Part shown: positions 1 to 9,632 of the stretch, in pieces
Numbering within the stretch: position 1 is the stretch's first letter
Layout of the letters: every line of letters starts with the position of its first letter
NCBI RefSeq assembly: GCF_001420005.1
Contig: NZ_LJAK01000001.1
Span: 62,001 to 126,000, forward strand
DNA length: 64,000 nt
DNA from: Loktanella sp. 3ANDIMAR09
GTDB lineage: Bacteria; Pseudomonadota; Alphaproteobacteria; Rhodobacterales; Rhodobacteraceae
Direction of reading: 5' to 3'
Position numbers and translations under genes: made by a program
Notes under the pieces: generated by a model
Told to the model about the DNA's origin: nothing
Database searches by the model: none
What the model saw: the letters and a program-made list of their open reading frames with translations, nothing else

Positions 1-479
1 AACAGATCCGCCAGATCGACCTGTGTGCCGCCCGGATGGCCTGCGGGCCTGACAGGGTCCATGCGTCCACCTGCGACGCGGATGCTGGACCCCTCGTCAC
101 CGCAACGGGACGTGATGGTCAGCCGCCCGACCGCACCCAGCGATGGCAGCGCCTCGCCCCGAAAACCGAACGAATGGATATTGAGCAGATCACTACCGTC
201 AATCTTTGACGTGGCATGCCGCGACAAGGCCAGCGGCAAATCCGCAGCCGTCATGCCGCAGCCGTCATCGCTGACGCGGATCAAGGTCTTGCCACCATCC
301 GCGATGGTCACATCAATCCGCGTGGCACCGGCATCAATCGCGTTCTCGACCAGTTCCTTGACCGCCGACGCGGGCCGTTCCACGACCTCGCCTGCCGCGA
401 TCCGGTTGATTGCGGCGTCATCCAGCTGGCGGATCACGGGTGTGGCTGGTGTCTGTATCTGGGGTGAAGTCACTGTCAT
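1..479 (-). CDS. mutL: DNA mismatch repair protein MutL, N-terminal part
   Basis: Translating the minus strand from the ATG at 479 gives about 159 residues of an N-terminal GHKL ATPase domain; the rest lies beyond the left edge. The family blocks are clear: [33 protein letters not shown] (with the Mg/ATP-binding Glu and Asn), DDGCGM, and HATSKI followed by [10 protein letters not shown]. MutL couples MutS mismatch recognition to downstream strand incision and removal. The first 15 or so residues before the conserved block are poorly conserved, so the exact start could move slightly. It is divergent from the ArsR-family gene, with an 84-bp spacer between them. Family assignment is firm; nothing can be said of the C-terminal dimerisation or endonuclease domain. 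Confidence 0.95.
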   Translation of the reverse strand, partial: MTVTSPQIQTPATPVIRQLDDAAINRIAAGEVVERPASAVKELVENAIDAGATRIDVTIADGGKTLIRVSDDGCGMTAADLPLALSRHATSKIDGSDLLNIHSFGFRGEALPSLGAVGRLTITSRCGDEGSSIRVAGGRMDPVRPAGHPGGTQVDLADL

Positions 480-548
480 GCCACAAGAGATAGCATCAAA
501 ACGGTTGATTCTGCGAGGGGCGAATTCAAGGACAAAACATACGATCCA

Positions 549-560
549 TGTTATATAACA
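549..560. promoter_or_regulatory. Perfect palindrome at the ArsR-family promoter
   Basis: TGTTATATAACA is a perfect 12-bp palindrome in an AT-rich patch that ends 3 bp before the ATG of the ArsR-family gene. It overlaps a plausible -10 element (TATAAC). No Shine-Dalgarno sequence fits between it and the ATG, so the transcript may be leaderless. An autoregulatory operator is an inference from the position and the regulator's family. Confidence 0.4.
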
Positions 561-563
561 AAT

Positions 564-905
564 ATGTTAATCGAATCGCTCAACCCCGCCGTGCTGGCCG
601 CACTCGCTGATCCGATCCGCCTTCGGATCGTCGATCGCCTTGCATCGGGCGAATGCACGGTCGGCGAATTGGCCGCCCCGTTCGACGTGTCGCAACCCGC
701 CATTTCACGCCACATCCGTGTGCTGACAGACGCGGGCATCGTCGTGCAACGGGTCGATGGTGCGCGCCGACCGTGCCGGTTGGCACCTGAATCCCTGGCC
801 GCGCTGGACGCCTGGCTGACCCAATTGCGCAAGACATTGAGCGCGCAATACGACCGACTTGATGCCGTCTTGGCCGAACTGGAGGATGAGACCCATGACC
901 CTTGA
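564..905 (+). CDS. ArsR-family winged-helix transcriptional regulator
   Basis: A 113-residue protein consisting of one winged helix-turn-helix domain. The recognition-helix segment [12 protein letters not shown] spans residues 43-54, preceded by the typical [12 protein letters not shown] helix (residues 16-27). It has only two cysteines (31 and 71), and the metal-binding ELCVCDL motif of arsenic/zinc sensors is absent, so it is probably not a metal sensor. Its stop overlaps the start of an AHSA1/SRPBCC gene by 11 bp. This ArsR-AHSA1 pairing is common in bacteria and suggests translational coupling and a shared response. The start is set by the ATG at 564, since no other in-frame start is near. 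No ribosome-binding site is visible, which fits a leaderless message. Confidence 0.88.
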   Translation: MLIESLNPAVLAALADPIRLRIVDRLASGECTVGELAAPFDVSQPAISRHIRVLTDAGIVVQRVDGARRPCRLAPESLAALDAWLTQLRKTLSAQYDRLDAVLAELEDETHDP

Positions 906-1362
906 ACTGACCTTGGTGGGGGACACGCAGATCGTCGCGACCCGCCACTTTGCAGCCCCGCCGTCGCTGGTGTACCGCGCGCATATCGACCCCCAGATCA
1001 TCCGCAAATGGATGATCGGGTCAGACGGCTGGACCATCGACACGATCAGCGTGGATGCGCGGGTCGGCGGTGAATTCACCTATCGCTACAACGGGCCTGA
1101 CAACGACAGCTTTGCCATTACCGGCACGTTCATGGAACTGGACCCCGGTCGGCGCATCCTGCACGTCGAACGCATGTTGTTCCCGGACCCGACACCAGAC
1201 AACCGGATCGAAACGGTGTTTGAAGCGCAGGGCAGCGGCACGTTGATGACCATGACGATGACCCTGCCCGATGCCGAAACGCGGCAGATGTTGATGGACA
1301 TGGGCATCCAGACCGGCATGGAAGGAAGTTATGCCGGCCTTGACGCTGCTGTGTCCGCCTGA
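895..1362 (+). CDS. AHSA1/START-like (SRPBCC) domain protein
   Basis: A 155-residue single-domain protein of the Activator of Hsp90 ATPase homologue 1-like family. It has the usual order: an opening strand with RHFAAPPSLVYRAHIDPQII, a central GGEFTYRYNG strand, and a C-terminal helix around TGMEGSYAGLDA. These proteins form a helix-grip fold with a hydrophobic pocket for small lipophilic ligands; the ligand here is unknown. I chose the ATG at 895 over an in-frame ATG at 859 because the family fold begins just after it and the longer version would lie inside the ArsR gene. It is co-transcribed with that regulator by overlap. Confidence 0.85.
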   Translation: MTLELTLVGDTQIVATRHFAAPPSLVYRAHIDPQIIRKWMIGSDGWTIDTISVDARVGGEFTYRYNGPDNDSFAITGTFMELDPGRRILHVERMLFPDPTPDNRIETVFEAQGSGTLMTMTMTLPDAETRQMLMDMGIQTGMEGSYAGLDAAVSA

Positions 1363-1368
1363 AAGCGA

Positions 1369-2679
1369 TCAGTTCGTGCTGGTCAGGCCCTCGGGCTGGC
1401 CCACGACGACAAAATGCAGATCCTCGGGCCGGTAGAGGCCGGCCGCCACGCGGTTCACGTCCTCAAGCGTCACCGCCTCGATATAGTCGTTGCGGTTGAC
1501 GACGTAATCACGCGGCAGGCCGATCATCTGCATCCCCACAAGGATGCTGGCGATATTCGCATTCCCGTCAAACCGCAGCGCGTATGACCCGGTCAGGAAC
1601 AGCTTGACCCGGTCCAGTTCCTCTTGGGTCATGCCGTCCTGCGCGATCTTGGCCCATTCATCGCGCACGACCGCGATCGCTTCGGCAATGGTGTCATTGG
1701 ACGACGCCAGTTGCCCCAGAACCATGGGGGCATGATCCTTGGGAACAAGGAATGTCGACACACCATAGGTCAGGCCACGCTTTTCCCGCACCTCGTCCAT
1801 GAGGCGGGATTCAAAGCCGCCTGCCCCCAGCGCCTCGTTCAGGATCGTGGCCGCGAAATAATCGGGATCATCGCGTTCCATGCCCGCATGGCCGAACAGT
1901 GCGACCGATTGGGGTGTCGGGAAATCGACCACCGTGATGCCGCCATCCAGCGCGAATGTGGTATCCGCGGGAAGTGGCGGCCCCTCGGCGGGCAATTCAC
2001 CCAGCAGGGTGTCCAGCACCTCGCCCAGCGCCTCTGGCGTGATGTCACCGACTGCGCCGACATAGATGCGATCACGCGTCAGCGCGTTTTGCCACGCCGC
2101 CACGATGTCGTCACGCGTCAGTGCCGCGACACTCTCTGCGGTGCCGGTGATAGACGATCCATAGGGATGGTCCGGAAACGCCCCTGCATTCAGCGTATCG
2201 CCTGCGATGGCATTGGGCGATTTTGCGTCGGACGCGATGCCGGACAGGACCTGCGCGCGGACCCGGTCAATCGCCGACTGGTCAAAGCGCGGCTCAATCA
2301 GTGCCTGCCGCAACAGGGCAATGCTTTCGTCCTGATTTTCCGTCAGGAAACGGGCAGAGATACTGGTGACGTCGTCACCGATATCGAAACCGAATCCCGC
2401 TGACAGTTCTTCGCGACGGGTCTGGAACGCCTGTGCATCCATGTCGGCTGCACCTTCTTCCAGCAGGCCCATCATCAGATTGCTGGCACCGCGCTTGCCG
2501 GGCAGGTCCAGCGAGGCACCGCCCTCGATCCGGATTTCCAGCGCGGTAAAGGGAATGCTGTGATCCTCGACCAGCCAGGCGGTGATGCCACCGTCAGAGG
2601 TCACTTCCTGAATTTCGACCGCGGCCCAGGCAGCGGTTCCGGCGAATGTGGCACAGATGGCCAGAACGAAGCGAATCAT
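1369..2679 (-). CDS. M16-family peptidase-like protein, non-catalytic subunit
   Basis: A 436-residue secreted protein with a signal peptide (MIRFVLAICATFAGTAAWA) and the two-half M16 fold. The zinc-binding HXXEH motif is missing: the equivalent stretch reads NLMMGLLEEGA. The second-half segment RGLTYGVSTFLVP, typical of the substrate-positioning Arg/Tyr region, is kept. By analogy with alpha/beta M16 pairs this would be the structural partner of the active peptidase encoded just upstream. The two genes overlap by 4 bp (ATGA), implying translational coupling. I placed the start at the coupled ATG because the signal peptide begins there; an upstream in-frame extension would run into the neighbour. 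Confidence 0.85.
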   Translation of the reverse strand: MIRFVLAICATFAGTAAWAAVEIQEVTSDGGITAWLVEDHSIPFTALEIRIEGGASLDLPGKRGASNLMMGLLEEGAADMDAQAFQTRREELSAGFGFDIGDDVTSISARFLTENQDESIALLRQALIEPRFDQSAIDRVRAQVLSGIASDAKSPNAIAGDTLNAGAFPDHPYGSSITGTAESVAALTRDDIVAAWQNALTRDRIYVGAVGDITPEALGEVLDTLLGELPAEGPPLPADTTFALDGGITVVDFPTPQSVALFGHAGMERDDPDYFAATILNEALGAGGFESRLMDEVREKRGLTYGVSTFLVPKDHAPMVLGQLASSNDTIAEAIAVVRDEWAKIAQDGMTQEELDRVKLFLTGSYALRFDGNANIASILVGMQMIGLPRDYVVNRNDYIEAVTLEDVNRVAAGLYRPEDLHFVVVGQPEGLTSTN

Positions 2680-4016
2680 TGGGCCTGCTCCTCGTTTGCG
2701 ACAACCCAGCCGGTCACCGACTGGTTCAGGTTGAACACCTCGGCCGCTGCGGCCTTGATGTCCTCTGCGGTGACGTCTTGCAGTATTTGCGGCCAAGCGT
2801 GCACGTCATCGACGGTCAGCCCCTGGGTCAGTGCGGCACCGTAGCGTTGCGCGCGTCCCTGCGTGCTGTCCATCGCATAGATTTCAGAGGCGCGGATTTC
2901 GGATTTGATCCGGTCAAGGGCCGCCGGATCGATATCCTTGGCCATGAAATCGGCGATGACCTGATCCATGGCCGCCTCGGCCTCTGACAGGGTCACACCC
3001 TGCGCAGGCACCACCGAAACACTGAACGACGTGTCATCCAGGCTGCTGCCGCGATAGCCTGCACCCGCATAGACGGCGATCTGGCTGTCGAACTGCAACG
3101 CACGCCCCAATTCCGAGGTAAAGCTGGACCCACCCAGCAAATCGGCCAGCAACGTCAGTGCAGCGGCCTTTTCCTGCGCACCGCTGTCGCGTTCGGGCGC
3201 AAGGTAGCTGCGCACCAGATAGGGTTCACTGACCCGTTCGTCAGTGAATACGATCCGGCGCGGTGCCAGCTGTGGCGGCTCTGACGACCGGATGCGTTCA
3301 GGCAGATCGGGTTCGGCCGGGATCGGGCCATAGTTTTGTTCGGCCAGTGCGCGCACCTCGTCGGGAAACACGTCACCGGCCACGATCAGGATGGCGTTGT
3401 TGGGGGAATAATACAGATCATAGAACGAAAGCGCGTCTTCCAGATCCAGCTCTTCCATTTCGTGTTTCCAGCCGATGATCGGCACGCCATAGCGGTGGTT
3501 CTGATACAGGGCCGCGTTGAACTGTTCGCGCGCCAATGCCCCCGGCGAGGATTCCGTGCGCTGGTTGCGTTCTTCGAGGATCACGTTGCGTTCGGTGGCA
3601 ATGTCGTCCTGATCCAGTTGCAGATTGACCATGCGGTCGCTTTCCATCTGCATCATCAGCGGCAGGCGGTCCGCCGCGATCCGCTGGAAATAGGCGGTGT
3701 AGTCATAACTGGTGAACGCATTGTCGGTCCCGCCGTTTTTGGCCACCGTGGCGCTGAATTCACCCGGTTCCAGTGTCTCGGTCCCCTTGAACAACAGGTG
3801 TTCGAGGAAATGCGCGACACCTGATTGTCCCACCGGTTCGTCAGCGGACCCGGCGCGATACCAGACCATATGGACCACGACCGGGGCGCGGTGATCCTCG
3901 ATCACCACGACCTCCATCCCGTTATCAAGCGTGAATGACGTTACATCGTCGGGGGCGACCTGCGCCATCGCAGTGGTCGCGAAAACAGTCAGGGCAGCGG
4001 CCAGAGATCGGATCAT
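2676..4016 (-). CDS. M16-family zinc peptidase, catalytic subunit
   Basis: A 446-residue pitrilysin/insulinase-family peptidase with a signal peptide (residues 1-19, ending TAMAQ), so it probably acts in the periplasm. The inverted zinc motif HFLEH is at residues 69-73, and the third ligand Glu probably lies in the ERNVILEER segment near residue 149. The M16 N- and C-terminal halves are both present. It pairs with the HXXEH-lacking homologue downstream, with a 4-bp overlap. The start at 4016 is chosen because the signal peptide follows at once; an in-frame ATG 33 bp upstream would add a charged stretch before it. Substrate unknown. The order lspA, DUF3035-like gene, M16, M16 is one I associate with Rhodobacteraceae. 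Confidence 0.9.
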   Translation of the reverse strand: MIRSLAAALTVFATTAMAQVAPDDVTSFTLDNGMEVVVIEDHRAPVVVHMVWYRAGSADEPVGQSGVAHFLEHLLFKGTETLEPGEFSATVAKNGGTDNAFTSYDYTAYFQRIAADRLPLMMQMESDRMVNLQLDQDDIATERNVILEERNQRTESSPGALAREQFNAALYQNHRYGVPIIGWKHEMEELDLEDALSFYDLYYSPNNAILIVAGDVFPDEVRALAEQNYGPIPAEPDLPERIRSSEPPQLAPRRIVFTDERVSEPYLVRSYLAPERDSGAQEKAAALTLLADLLGGSSFTSELGRALQFDSQIAVYAGAGYRGSSLDDTSFSVSVVPAQGVTLSEAEAAMDQVIADFMAKDIDPAALDRIKSEIRASEIYAMDSTQGRAQRYGAALTQGLTVDDVHAWPQILQDVTAEDIKAAAAEVFNLNQSVTGWVVANEEQAQ

Positions 4017-4109
4017 GGGGTGCCTATGGTTGGATATGTTCCGATCCAACGTAAGGAGCCGCGCCCGACTTGCAACATCCCGTCCGGGGATGTCACGCAG
4101 CTGTCAGGT

Positions 4110-4328
4110 TCAGGGCCTCCCGCCCATCGCGCGGATGGCCAGTTCCTGCGGATCCAGATCGGCGGGATTGGTGCCACCTGGGCGCGGTGCCGGCAGCGCG
4201 TTCGTGGCCGGAATAATCAGCGGATTTTGCGGAATGACCGAAAATTCGTCGGGTCCGCCACCACCGGTTCCACCACCGCAACCCGCGAGTGCGGCACAAA
4301 GTATCACTGGCAAAATCACGTGACGCAT
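4110..4328 (-). CDS. Small DUF3035-like lipoprotein
   Basis: A 72-residue protein with a lipoprotein signal peptide: a hydrophobic stretch, then LAGC with the modifiable Cys at residue 17. It continues with a Gly-rich linker and the segment PDEFSVIPQNPLIIP. That segment, a following proline-rich PAPRPG stretch and the position between lspA and an M16 peptidase match DUF3035 proteins of Rhodobacteraceae as I remember them. Those are usually clearly longer, so this looks like a short version holding only the N-terminal part of the family. Function unknown. It would be matured by the signal peptidase II encoded next door. A second frame in the same place (4093-4341) has no family-like features and was rejected. 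Confidence 0.65.
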   Translation of the reverse strand: MRHVILPVILCAALAGCGGGTGGGGPDEFSVIPQNPLIIPATNALPAPRPGGTNPADLDPQELAIRAMGGRP

Positions 4329-4380
4329 GGTGGTCCCTCAACTGGTATCGGCGCTGTTCTAACGCAGTTCGGTCGCGGCG

Positions 4381-4866
4381 TCACGCGCCCTTGCGCGCCT
4401 TGGTCTGCCCGGCATCCGGCCCCGGCAGAAACGCGAGCCCGATGGCACCGGCAAAAATGGCGATGTCCGCGATGTTGAACGCATAGGGGTTGGAAAACCC
4501 GCAGCAGCTCATGTTCAGGAAATCCGCGACGGCACCATACAGCACACGGTCAACCACGTTGCCCAGCGCACCGCCAACCAGCAGACCGGCTGCGATATAC
4601 ATCCACTTGGTGCCACCACTGCGCCAGAGCCAGACAAGAACGCCGACCGAAATCGCAAGTGCGACACCGATCAGCACCCAGCGCATGTCGGCTGCCGCGC
4701 CCAGTCCGAAGTTCACGCCACGGTTCCACGCCATCTGGAACACCAGAAACGGCGGAAAGACCTCGATCCGCTGACGGGTCATCAGGTCCAGCCAGTGAAC
4801 GATGGCGTATTTTGTCGCCTGATCCAGAAGGAACGTCCAAAAGCCCGCCCAGAAAACCAATCGCAT
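4381..4866 (-). CDS. lspA: Lipoprotein signal peptidase (signal peptidase II)
   Basis: A 161-residue inner-membrane aspartyl protease that cleaves the signal peptide of diacylglyceryl-modified prolipoproteins. Four membrane segments are visible. The two catalytic Asp motifs are intact: GNVVDRVLYGAVADF with Asp115, and FNIAD with Asp134. The N-terminal DQATK motif (residues 15-19) and the NRGVNFG motif are also present. Length is normal. It lies 9 bp downstream of purH on the same strand, so the two are probably co-transcribed. The DUF3035-like lipoprotein gene follows. Confidence 0.97.
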   Translation of the reverse strand: MRLVFWAGFWTFLLDQATKYAIVHWLDLMTRQRIEVFPPFLVFQMAWNRGVNFGLGAAADMRWVLIGVALAISVGVLVWLWRSGGTKWMYIAAGLLVGGALGNVVDRVLYGAVADFLNMSCCGFSNPYAFNIADIAIFAGAIGLAFLPGPDAGQTKARKGA

Positions 4867-4875
4867 TCCGTGATC

Positions 4876-6465
4876 CTAGTGCTTGAAGTGGCGCATGCCG
4901 GTGAACACCATTGCAATCCCGGCCGCGTCGGCGGCCGCGATCACCTCGTCGTCGCGCATCGAACCACCGGGTTGGATGACGCAGGTGGCACCCGCGGCCG
5001 CAGCCTCCAGCAGGCCGTCGGCAAAGGGGAAAAACGCATCGGACGCAACCGCGCTGCCGATGGTCAGCGGTGCGGCGAGGTCCATCGCTTCGGCCATGCG
5101 TTCTGCCTTTTTGGCGGCGATCAGGGCGCTGTCCAGACGGCTCATCTGGCCTGCGCCGACACCGACGGTTGCACCGTCCTTGACGTAGACAATGGCGTTG
5201 GACTTGACGTGCTTGGCAACCTTCCATGCGAATTGCAGGTCGGCCATCTGGGCATCGGTCGGCTGCACCTTGGTCACGACCCGCAGGGCATCCGCTGCGA
5301 CACGGCCCGTGTCCTTGTCCTGCACCAGCATGCCACCCGCGACCTGACGGTAGGTCGTCACCGGGGCTGCGGGGTCAGGCAGACCGTCCGTGGTCAGCAG
5401 GCGCAGGTTCTTTTTCGCGGCAAAAACAGCGCGTGCAGCATCGGACGCACCCGGTGCGATCACGACCTCGGTAAAGATGTCGGCGATCGCCTTGGCGGTA
5501 TCCTCATCCAGCGGCATGTTCAGCGCGACAATGCCACCGAATGCACTTGTGCGGTCACAATCGAACGCCTTCTTGTAGGCCTCCAGAAGCGTGGCACCAC
5601 GGGCCACGCCGCAGGGGTTGGCGTGTTTGATGATCGCGACGGCGGGACCATCGGCGGGGTCGAATTCCGCCACCAGTTCGAACGCGGCATCGGTGTCGTT
5701 GATGTTGTTGTACGACAGTTCCTTGCCCTGATGCTGGGTTGCGGTCGAAACACCGGGGCGATTGCTGCCGTCGGCGTAGAAACTGGCGGTCTGGTGCGGG
5801 TTTTCACCATACCGTAATTCCTGCCGCACGGTTCCGGCAAAGCTGCGGCGGCGCGGCGTGTCCAGATCAATGGCACCTGCCATCCATGTGCTGACAGCCG
5901 TGTCATAGGCAGCGGTGCGCCCGTAGGCCGTCTGCGCCAACCCCTTGCGAAACGCGAGCGAGGTCTGACCGTCGTTGGCCTCGAGTTCTGCCAGCAGGGC
6001 ATCATAGTCGGACACATCCGTCACGACGTTCACAAAGGCATGGTTTTTCGCAGCCGACCGGATCATGGCCGGGCCACCGATGTCGATGTTTTCGATGCAG
6101 GTGGCGTAATCCGCACCCTTGGCGACGGTTTCCTCAAAGGGATAAAGGTTCACCACCAGCAGATCGATACCGCCGATCCCGTGTTCGTCCATGGCGGCGA
6201 CGTGGGCATCGTTGTCGCGCACCGCAAGCAGACCACCGTGCACCACAGGATGCAGCGTTTTGACCCGACCATCCATCATTTCCGGAAAGCCCGTCACCTC
6301 TGCCACGTCCTTTACGTCCAGGCCCGCATCGCGCAAAGCCTTGGCCGATCCGCCTGTGGAGAGCAGTTCAACACCGCGTGCGGACAACGCTTGTCCCAGT
6401 TCGATCAGGCCAGTTTTGTCGGAAACGCTCAGCAGCGCGCGGGTCACGGGAATAAGGTCAGTCAT
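4876..6465 (-). CDS. purH: Bifunctional AICAR formyltransferase / IMP cyclohydrolase
   Basis: A 529-residue enzyme for the last two steps of de novo IMP synthesis in the cytoplasm. The N-terminal methylglyoxal-synthase-like IMP cyclohydrolase domain (about residues 1-190) carries SVSDKTG and [13 protein letters not shown]. The C-terminal AICAR transformylase part carries [17 protein letters not shown] (with the catalytic Lys-His pair) and [10 protein letters not shown] chose the ATG at 6465 because homologues begin with a short lead before [12 protein letters not shown]; an in-frame start at 6528 would lie inside the upstream gene. The start overlaps the end of the heparinase-family gene by 8 bp, so this is probably one operon. 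Confidence 0.97.
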   Translation of the reverse strand: MTDLIPVTRALLSVSDKTGLIELGQALSARGVELLSTGGSAKALRDAGLDVKDVAEVTGFPEMMDGRVKTLHPVVHGGLLAVRDNDAHVAAMDEHGIGGIDLLVVNLYPFEETVAKGADYATCIENIDIGGPAMIRSAAKNHAFVNVVTDVSDYDALLAELEANDGQTSLAFRKGLAQTAYGRTAAYDTAVSTWMAGAIDLDTPRRRSFAGTVRQELRYGENPHQTASFYADGSNRPGVSTATQHQGKELSYNNINDTDAAFELVAEFDPADGPAVAIIKHANPCGVARGATLLEAYKKAFDCDRTSAFGGIVALNMPLDEDTAKAIADIFTEVVIAPGASDAARAVFAAKKNLRLLTTDGLPDPAAPVTTYRQVAGGMLVQDKDTGRVAADALRVVTKVQPTDAQMADLQFAWKVAKHVKSNAIVYVKDGATVGVGAGQMSRLDSALIAAKKAERMAEAMDLAAPLTIGSAVASDAFFPFADGLLEAAAAGATCVIQPGGSMRDDEVIAAADAAGIAMVFTGMRHFKH

Positions 6466-8254
6466 GCTCGTCCTCGAATGATGCATCATCGTCATCCGTT
6501 CGGGCGGGTGCCAGGTCGCGGACAACATCTGGGGTGTCCTGCGCCTTGGTCAGGGACCAACGGATGCGCGTCGCATAAGACAAAGCGACGCCGGATAAAA
6601 CCACCTGTTGTGCCGCGCGCGGCTTCAACCGGCCTGTTTCAAGGTAAACAGACGGTGTCAGCGCCAATTCTGCGTGACCGTCATGACGGAACACCCAGAT
6701 TTCACCGGACTTGAGCGCCATCGATACCGCAGCACCGCCAAGATCGACATGCGCCTCGACATCGGGATGCAGATGGAACCTGATCGCGAACGGCACGGAC
6801 CCACCGGTCAGGCCGCAGGCCCGTTCGAACCGTTCCTTGTCCAGATCATTCAGGGTGGTCAGCAGATCCTCGCCCACCAGACCGCGCCCATCCAGTGTCA
6901 TTTCCAGAATGCGGGCGTGGGTCTGGCCATGGGTCAGGCGAAACCCGTCGTGCGACAGTTCGGCCCTGTGACCGTCATCCATCCGCGTAATGATGCATTG
7001 CACATCGGTCGGCGTGTCGATCAGGGGTTCGGCCAACACGCCACCGACCAGCTGCGCAGGCCCCAGCCGAGAGGAGGAATACCCGGCCATGCACAATGTC
7101 GAATGGCTGGGCGTGGCCCGGCCCGCGCGACGCCAGTCCGCGCCAAAGGTCACGCCTGACCCGCAATTCACCACCAGCGGCCGCCGACCGGATGTCAGCT
7201 CGAACGCAAGTGTTGCAGCATGGGCGTTGTAGGACGCCGCGTGTTGCGGCGGCACGGCCCCGTCCACGATGACACTGGTGCGACCCGCCGCGATCCGGGC
7301 ATAGCCCATGCCCATGTCGGCAACGCCCCGCCCTGTCGCGCCCAACCGGGCCAGCGCCTGATCCAGCCGTCCATCGACACCGCGCCCGCCGCCATGAAAC
7401 CGTGCCAACCCGCCATCCGCATGCCGCAGGCTGCGCAGCGTCGGTGCGATCCGCCCAAGGGCATCCGTCAGCGCGGCAGGCACGGGACGCGCGCTTGCCT
7501 CCAATGCATCCTGCGCCCAGAGCAGAAGTGTCAGGATATCCATCAATTCTTCGGGGTTGCGCGATGCGATTCCCCCGTCGGACCCGACATGATCCGCGCA
7601 ATCACTGGCCAGCGCCGCAATCGCCGGATCGGTCAGATACTCCATGCCTTCCAGTGACAGGCCCGCATAGATCATGCCGGCCAGCGCCTCGAACCGCGGC
7701 AAACCTGCGCGCGCGGCCCGCCACCTGCGCGACAGAAACAGCGTCTGCTGCCCGAGACTTTGGAAAAAACGGTCCTGCGCATCACGATCAAGACCGCGCA
7801 GCAGCATCAACCCGTGCGAGATCCATCGGATCAGGCGACGCCCTGTCAGGTCAGGTGTCCAGCCCGGTCCCGTGCCATCACCGAAATCGTCGATCCATTC
7901 CGCAACCCAGGCCTGCGCTGCGGCCCGCGCACGACCATCTCCGACAGCGGCCAGGTCATCGAGCCATGCAAAACCATGCAATTCATGGTCCACCAGATCG
8001 CGGTCGCCCTGCGCATCCCAGATTGAACCGTCAGGCGACGTGGTCAGGACGCCCGCAAACAGAAAATTACCGGCCAGAAGCTGCTTGCCCCGCGCAAAAA
8101 GACCGATGCTGCGGGGTTCCGGCTGCGACACGAACCCGGTCACAGGTTTGGCACGCGCGGCGCGGCGCGCATGATACTGATGCAAATACGTCGTAAGACG
8201 TGCCTGCCAGGATGGATTTTGTGCCACCTGCTGCCCCGGTCTGCGATTTCGCAT
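6458..8254 (-). CDS. Heparinase II/III family protein
   Basis: About 598 residues. The N-terminal half is alpha-helical (an alpha/alpha-toroid, with [20 protein letters not shown] and similar blocks). The C-terminal half is a beta-rich heparinase II/III-like domain, with [18 protein letters not shown] and [10 protein letters not shown] see no clear signal peptide at the N terminus, although related polysaccharide lyases are exported. In Rhodobacteraceae this gene commonly sits between rsmB and purH; the polysaccharide substrate is not established, and a cell-envelope role is conceivable. I prefer the ATG at 8254; a TTG 15 bp upstream is also open. Lyase activity is inferred from family membership only. 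Confidence 0.82.
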   Translation of the reverse strand: MRNRRPGQQVAQNPSWQARLTTYLHQYHARRAARAKPVTGFVSQPEPRSIGLFARGKQLLAGNFLFAGVLTTSPDGSIWDAQGDRDLVDHELHGFAWLDDLAAVGDGRARAAAQAWVAEWIDDFGDGTGPGWTPDLTGRRLIRWISHGLMLLRGLDRDAQDRFFQSLGQQTLFLSRRWRAARAGLPRFEALAGMIYAGLSLEGMEYLTDPAIAALASDCADHVGSDGGIASRNPEELMDILTLLLWAQDALEASARPVPAALTDALGRIAPTLRSLRHADGGLARFHGGGRGVDGRLDQALARLGATGRGVADMGMGYARIAAGRTSVIVDGAVPPQHAASYNAHAATLAFELTSGRRPLVVNCGSGVTFGADWRRAGRATPSHSTLCMAGYSSSRLGPAQLVGGVLAEPLIDTPTDVQCIITRMDDGHRAELSHDGFRLTHGQTHARILEMTLDGRGLVGEDLLTTLNDLDKERFERACGLTGGSVPFAIRFHLHPDVEAHVDLGGAAVSMALKSGEIWVFRHDGHAELALTPSVYLETGRLKPRAAQQVVLSGVALSYATRIRWSLTKAQDTPDVVRDLAPARTDDDDASFEDEHD

Positions 8255-8293
8255 TCTTGTTGGGCGCAAGGTTAGCGCAGGGTCAGCGTTCTG

Positions 8294-9565
8294 TCACGCG
8301 GGCTTTGTCAGCACGGCCATATAGAACCCGTCCATGCCGCCGATATCCGCCCAGATGTCCGGGCGCAGACGCAATCCGCCTTCTGGCGTGATCCAGGATG
8401 GATCAATGCCGGGCCGGTCCAGGGCCGCGCGGTCGACCGTCAGCGCAGGGTGGCGTTCCAGCGCCTCTTCGATCTGGACCTCGCCCTCGTCCGGCAGCAG
8501 CGAGCAGGTGCAGAACAGCAGGCGTCCGCCGGGTTTTACCAGCGTCAGGGCGTGGTCGATCATGGTTTCCTGTTGCGCGATCAGATCGCCGAATTCGGAC
8601 CCGTCCTTGGCATAGGGCAAATCCGGGTGCCGTCGCATCGTGCCAGTCGCGGAACAGGGCGCATCCAGCAAAACCACGTCCCATTGCCCCGTCACGTCAA
8701 AGGCGTCATCGGTGCGCACATCCGCCTGCAACCCCATGCGCCGCAGATTTTCACCCACCCGCGCGATCCGCGTCGCGGAATTGTCCACCGCCGTCACTGT
8801 GGCACCGCGTGCGGCCAGCTGCATCGTCTTGCCACCCGGTGCCGCGCAGAGGTCCAACGCGGACAGGCCCGCGATATCCCCCAAGAGCTGGACCGGGATT
8901 GCGGCAGCCGCGTCCTGCACCCACCAGTCGCCGGTATCGAAACCGGGCATCTGGCTGACCTGCCCCGCACCCGCGACGCGCACCGAACCGGTTGGCAAGA
9001 TCTTGCCGCCCAGCGCTGCGGCCACAGCATCCGCGTCACCCTTTGACGTGACGTCCAGTGGCGGGGCGACAGCCTGAACGGCCTCCATTGCCGCGACATC
9101 GGACCGCCCCCAGGCGGCCACCAACGGCTGACGCAGCCAGCCCGGCAGCAACGGCTGGGCCATGGCGTTCCATGTGTCCGGCCCGGCGGCGGCAATCTTG
9201 CGCAGTACTGCGTTCGTAAGCCCCTTGAGCCGCCCGACATGCGGATTGCGGCCGACAATTTCCACGTAGGCGTTCACGACACCATGCGCCGCCTCGCCCT
9301 GTCCCAGCTCTACCGTGCCCAGTCGCAGCGCGTTCATGACGTGATCTGCGGGCGTTTGCCGCAGGTGCGGTTTCAGCATCCGGTCGGCGCGATCCAGCAT
9401 CCGCAAGGTATCCGTGGCCAGCCGCTGCGCGCGCGCGCGGTCCTGTGGTTCAAGATGATCCAGCGCGCCTGCGCCGATCAGCTCGGACAGCAAACGGCCC
9501 TCTGTGGTGACCTGTTGCAGCAGATGATGGGCGGCGCGACGCGGCGCCAGACCGGAAGTGTCCAT
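8294..9565 (-). CDS. rsmB: 16S rRNA (cytosine(967)-C(5))-methyltransferase RsmB-like
   Basis: A 423-residue RNA methyltransferase. The N-terminal NusB-like RNA-binding domain (about 1-135) contains RAAHHLLQQV and AVLRKIA. The SAM-dependent Rossmann domain carries motif I LCAAPGGKTMQLA, motif IV LLDAPCSATGTMRRHP with its cysteine, and motif VI LFCTCSLLPDEGE with the nucleophilic Cys. It methylates C5 of a cytosine in 16S rRNA; the exact position is inferred from the E. coli enzyme. I chose the ATG at 9565; a TTG at 9571 in frame is the alternative. The heparinase-family gene follows 39 bp downstream. Confidence 0.92.
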   Translation of the reverse strand: MDTSGLAPRRAAHHLLQQVTTEGRLLSELIGAGALDHLEPQDRARAQRLATDTLRMLDRADRMLKPHLRQTPADHVMNALRLGTVELGQGEAAHGVVNAYVEIVGRNPHVGRLKGLTNAVLRKIAAAGPDTWNAMAQPLLPGWLRQPLVAAWGRSDVAAMEAVQAVAPPLDVTSKGDADAVAAALGGKILPTGSVRVAGAGQVSQMPGFDTGDWWVQDAAAAIPVQLLGDIAGLSALDLCAAPGGKTMQLAARGATVTAVDNSATRIARVGENLRRMGLQADVRTDDAFDVTGQWDVVLLDAPCSATGTMRRHPDLPYAKDGSEFGDLIAQQETMIDHALTLVKPGGRLLFCTCSLLPDEGEVQIEEALERHPALTVDRAALDRPGIDPSWITPEGGLRLRPDIWADIGGMDGFYMAVLTKPA

Positions 9566-9632
9566 GAGCAAAGCCTTGTAGGGTGCGTGTCGCGACGTAT
9601 ATCAGCAGGGACGGACCGACAAGGACCCAGCC

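Noticed and set aside
4093-4341. An 82-codon frame overlapping the DUF3035-like lipoprotein
   Set aside because: It has no signal peptide or domain features; the overlapping frame with a lipobox and family motif is the coding one.
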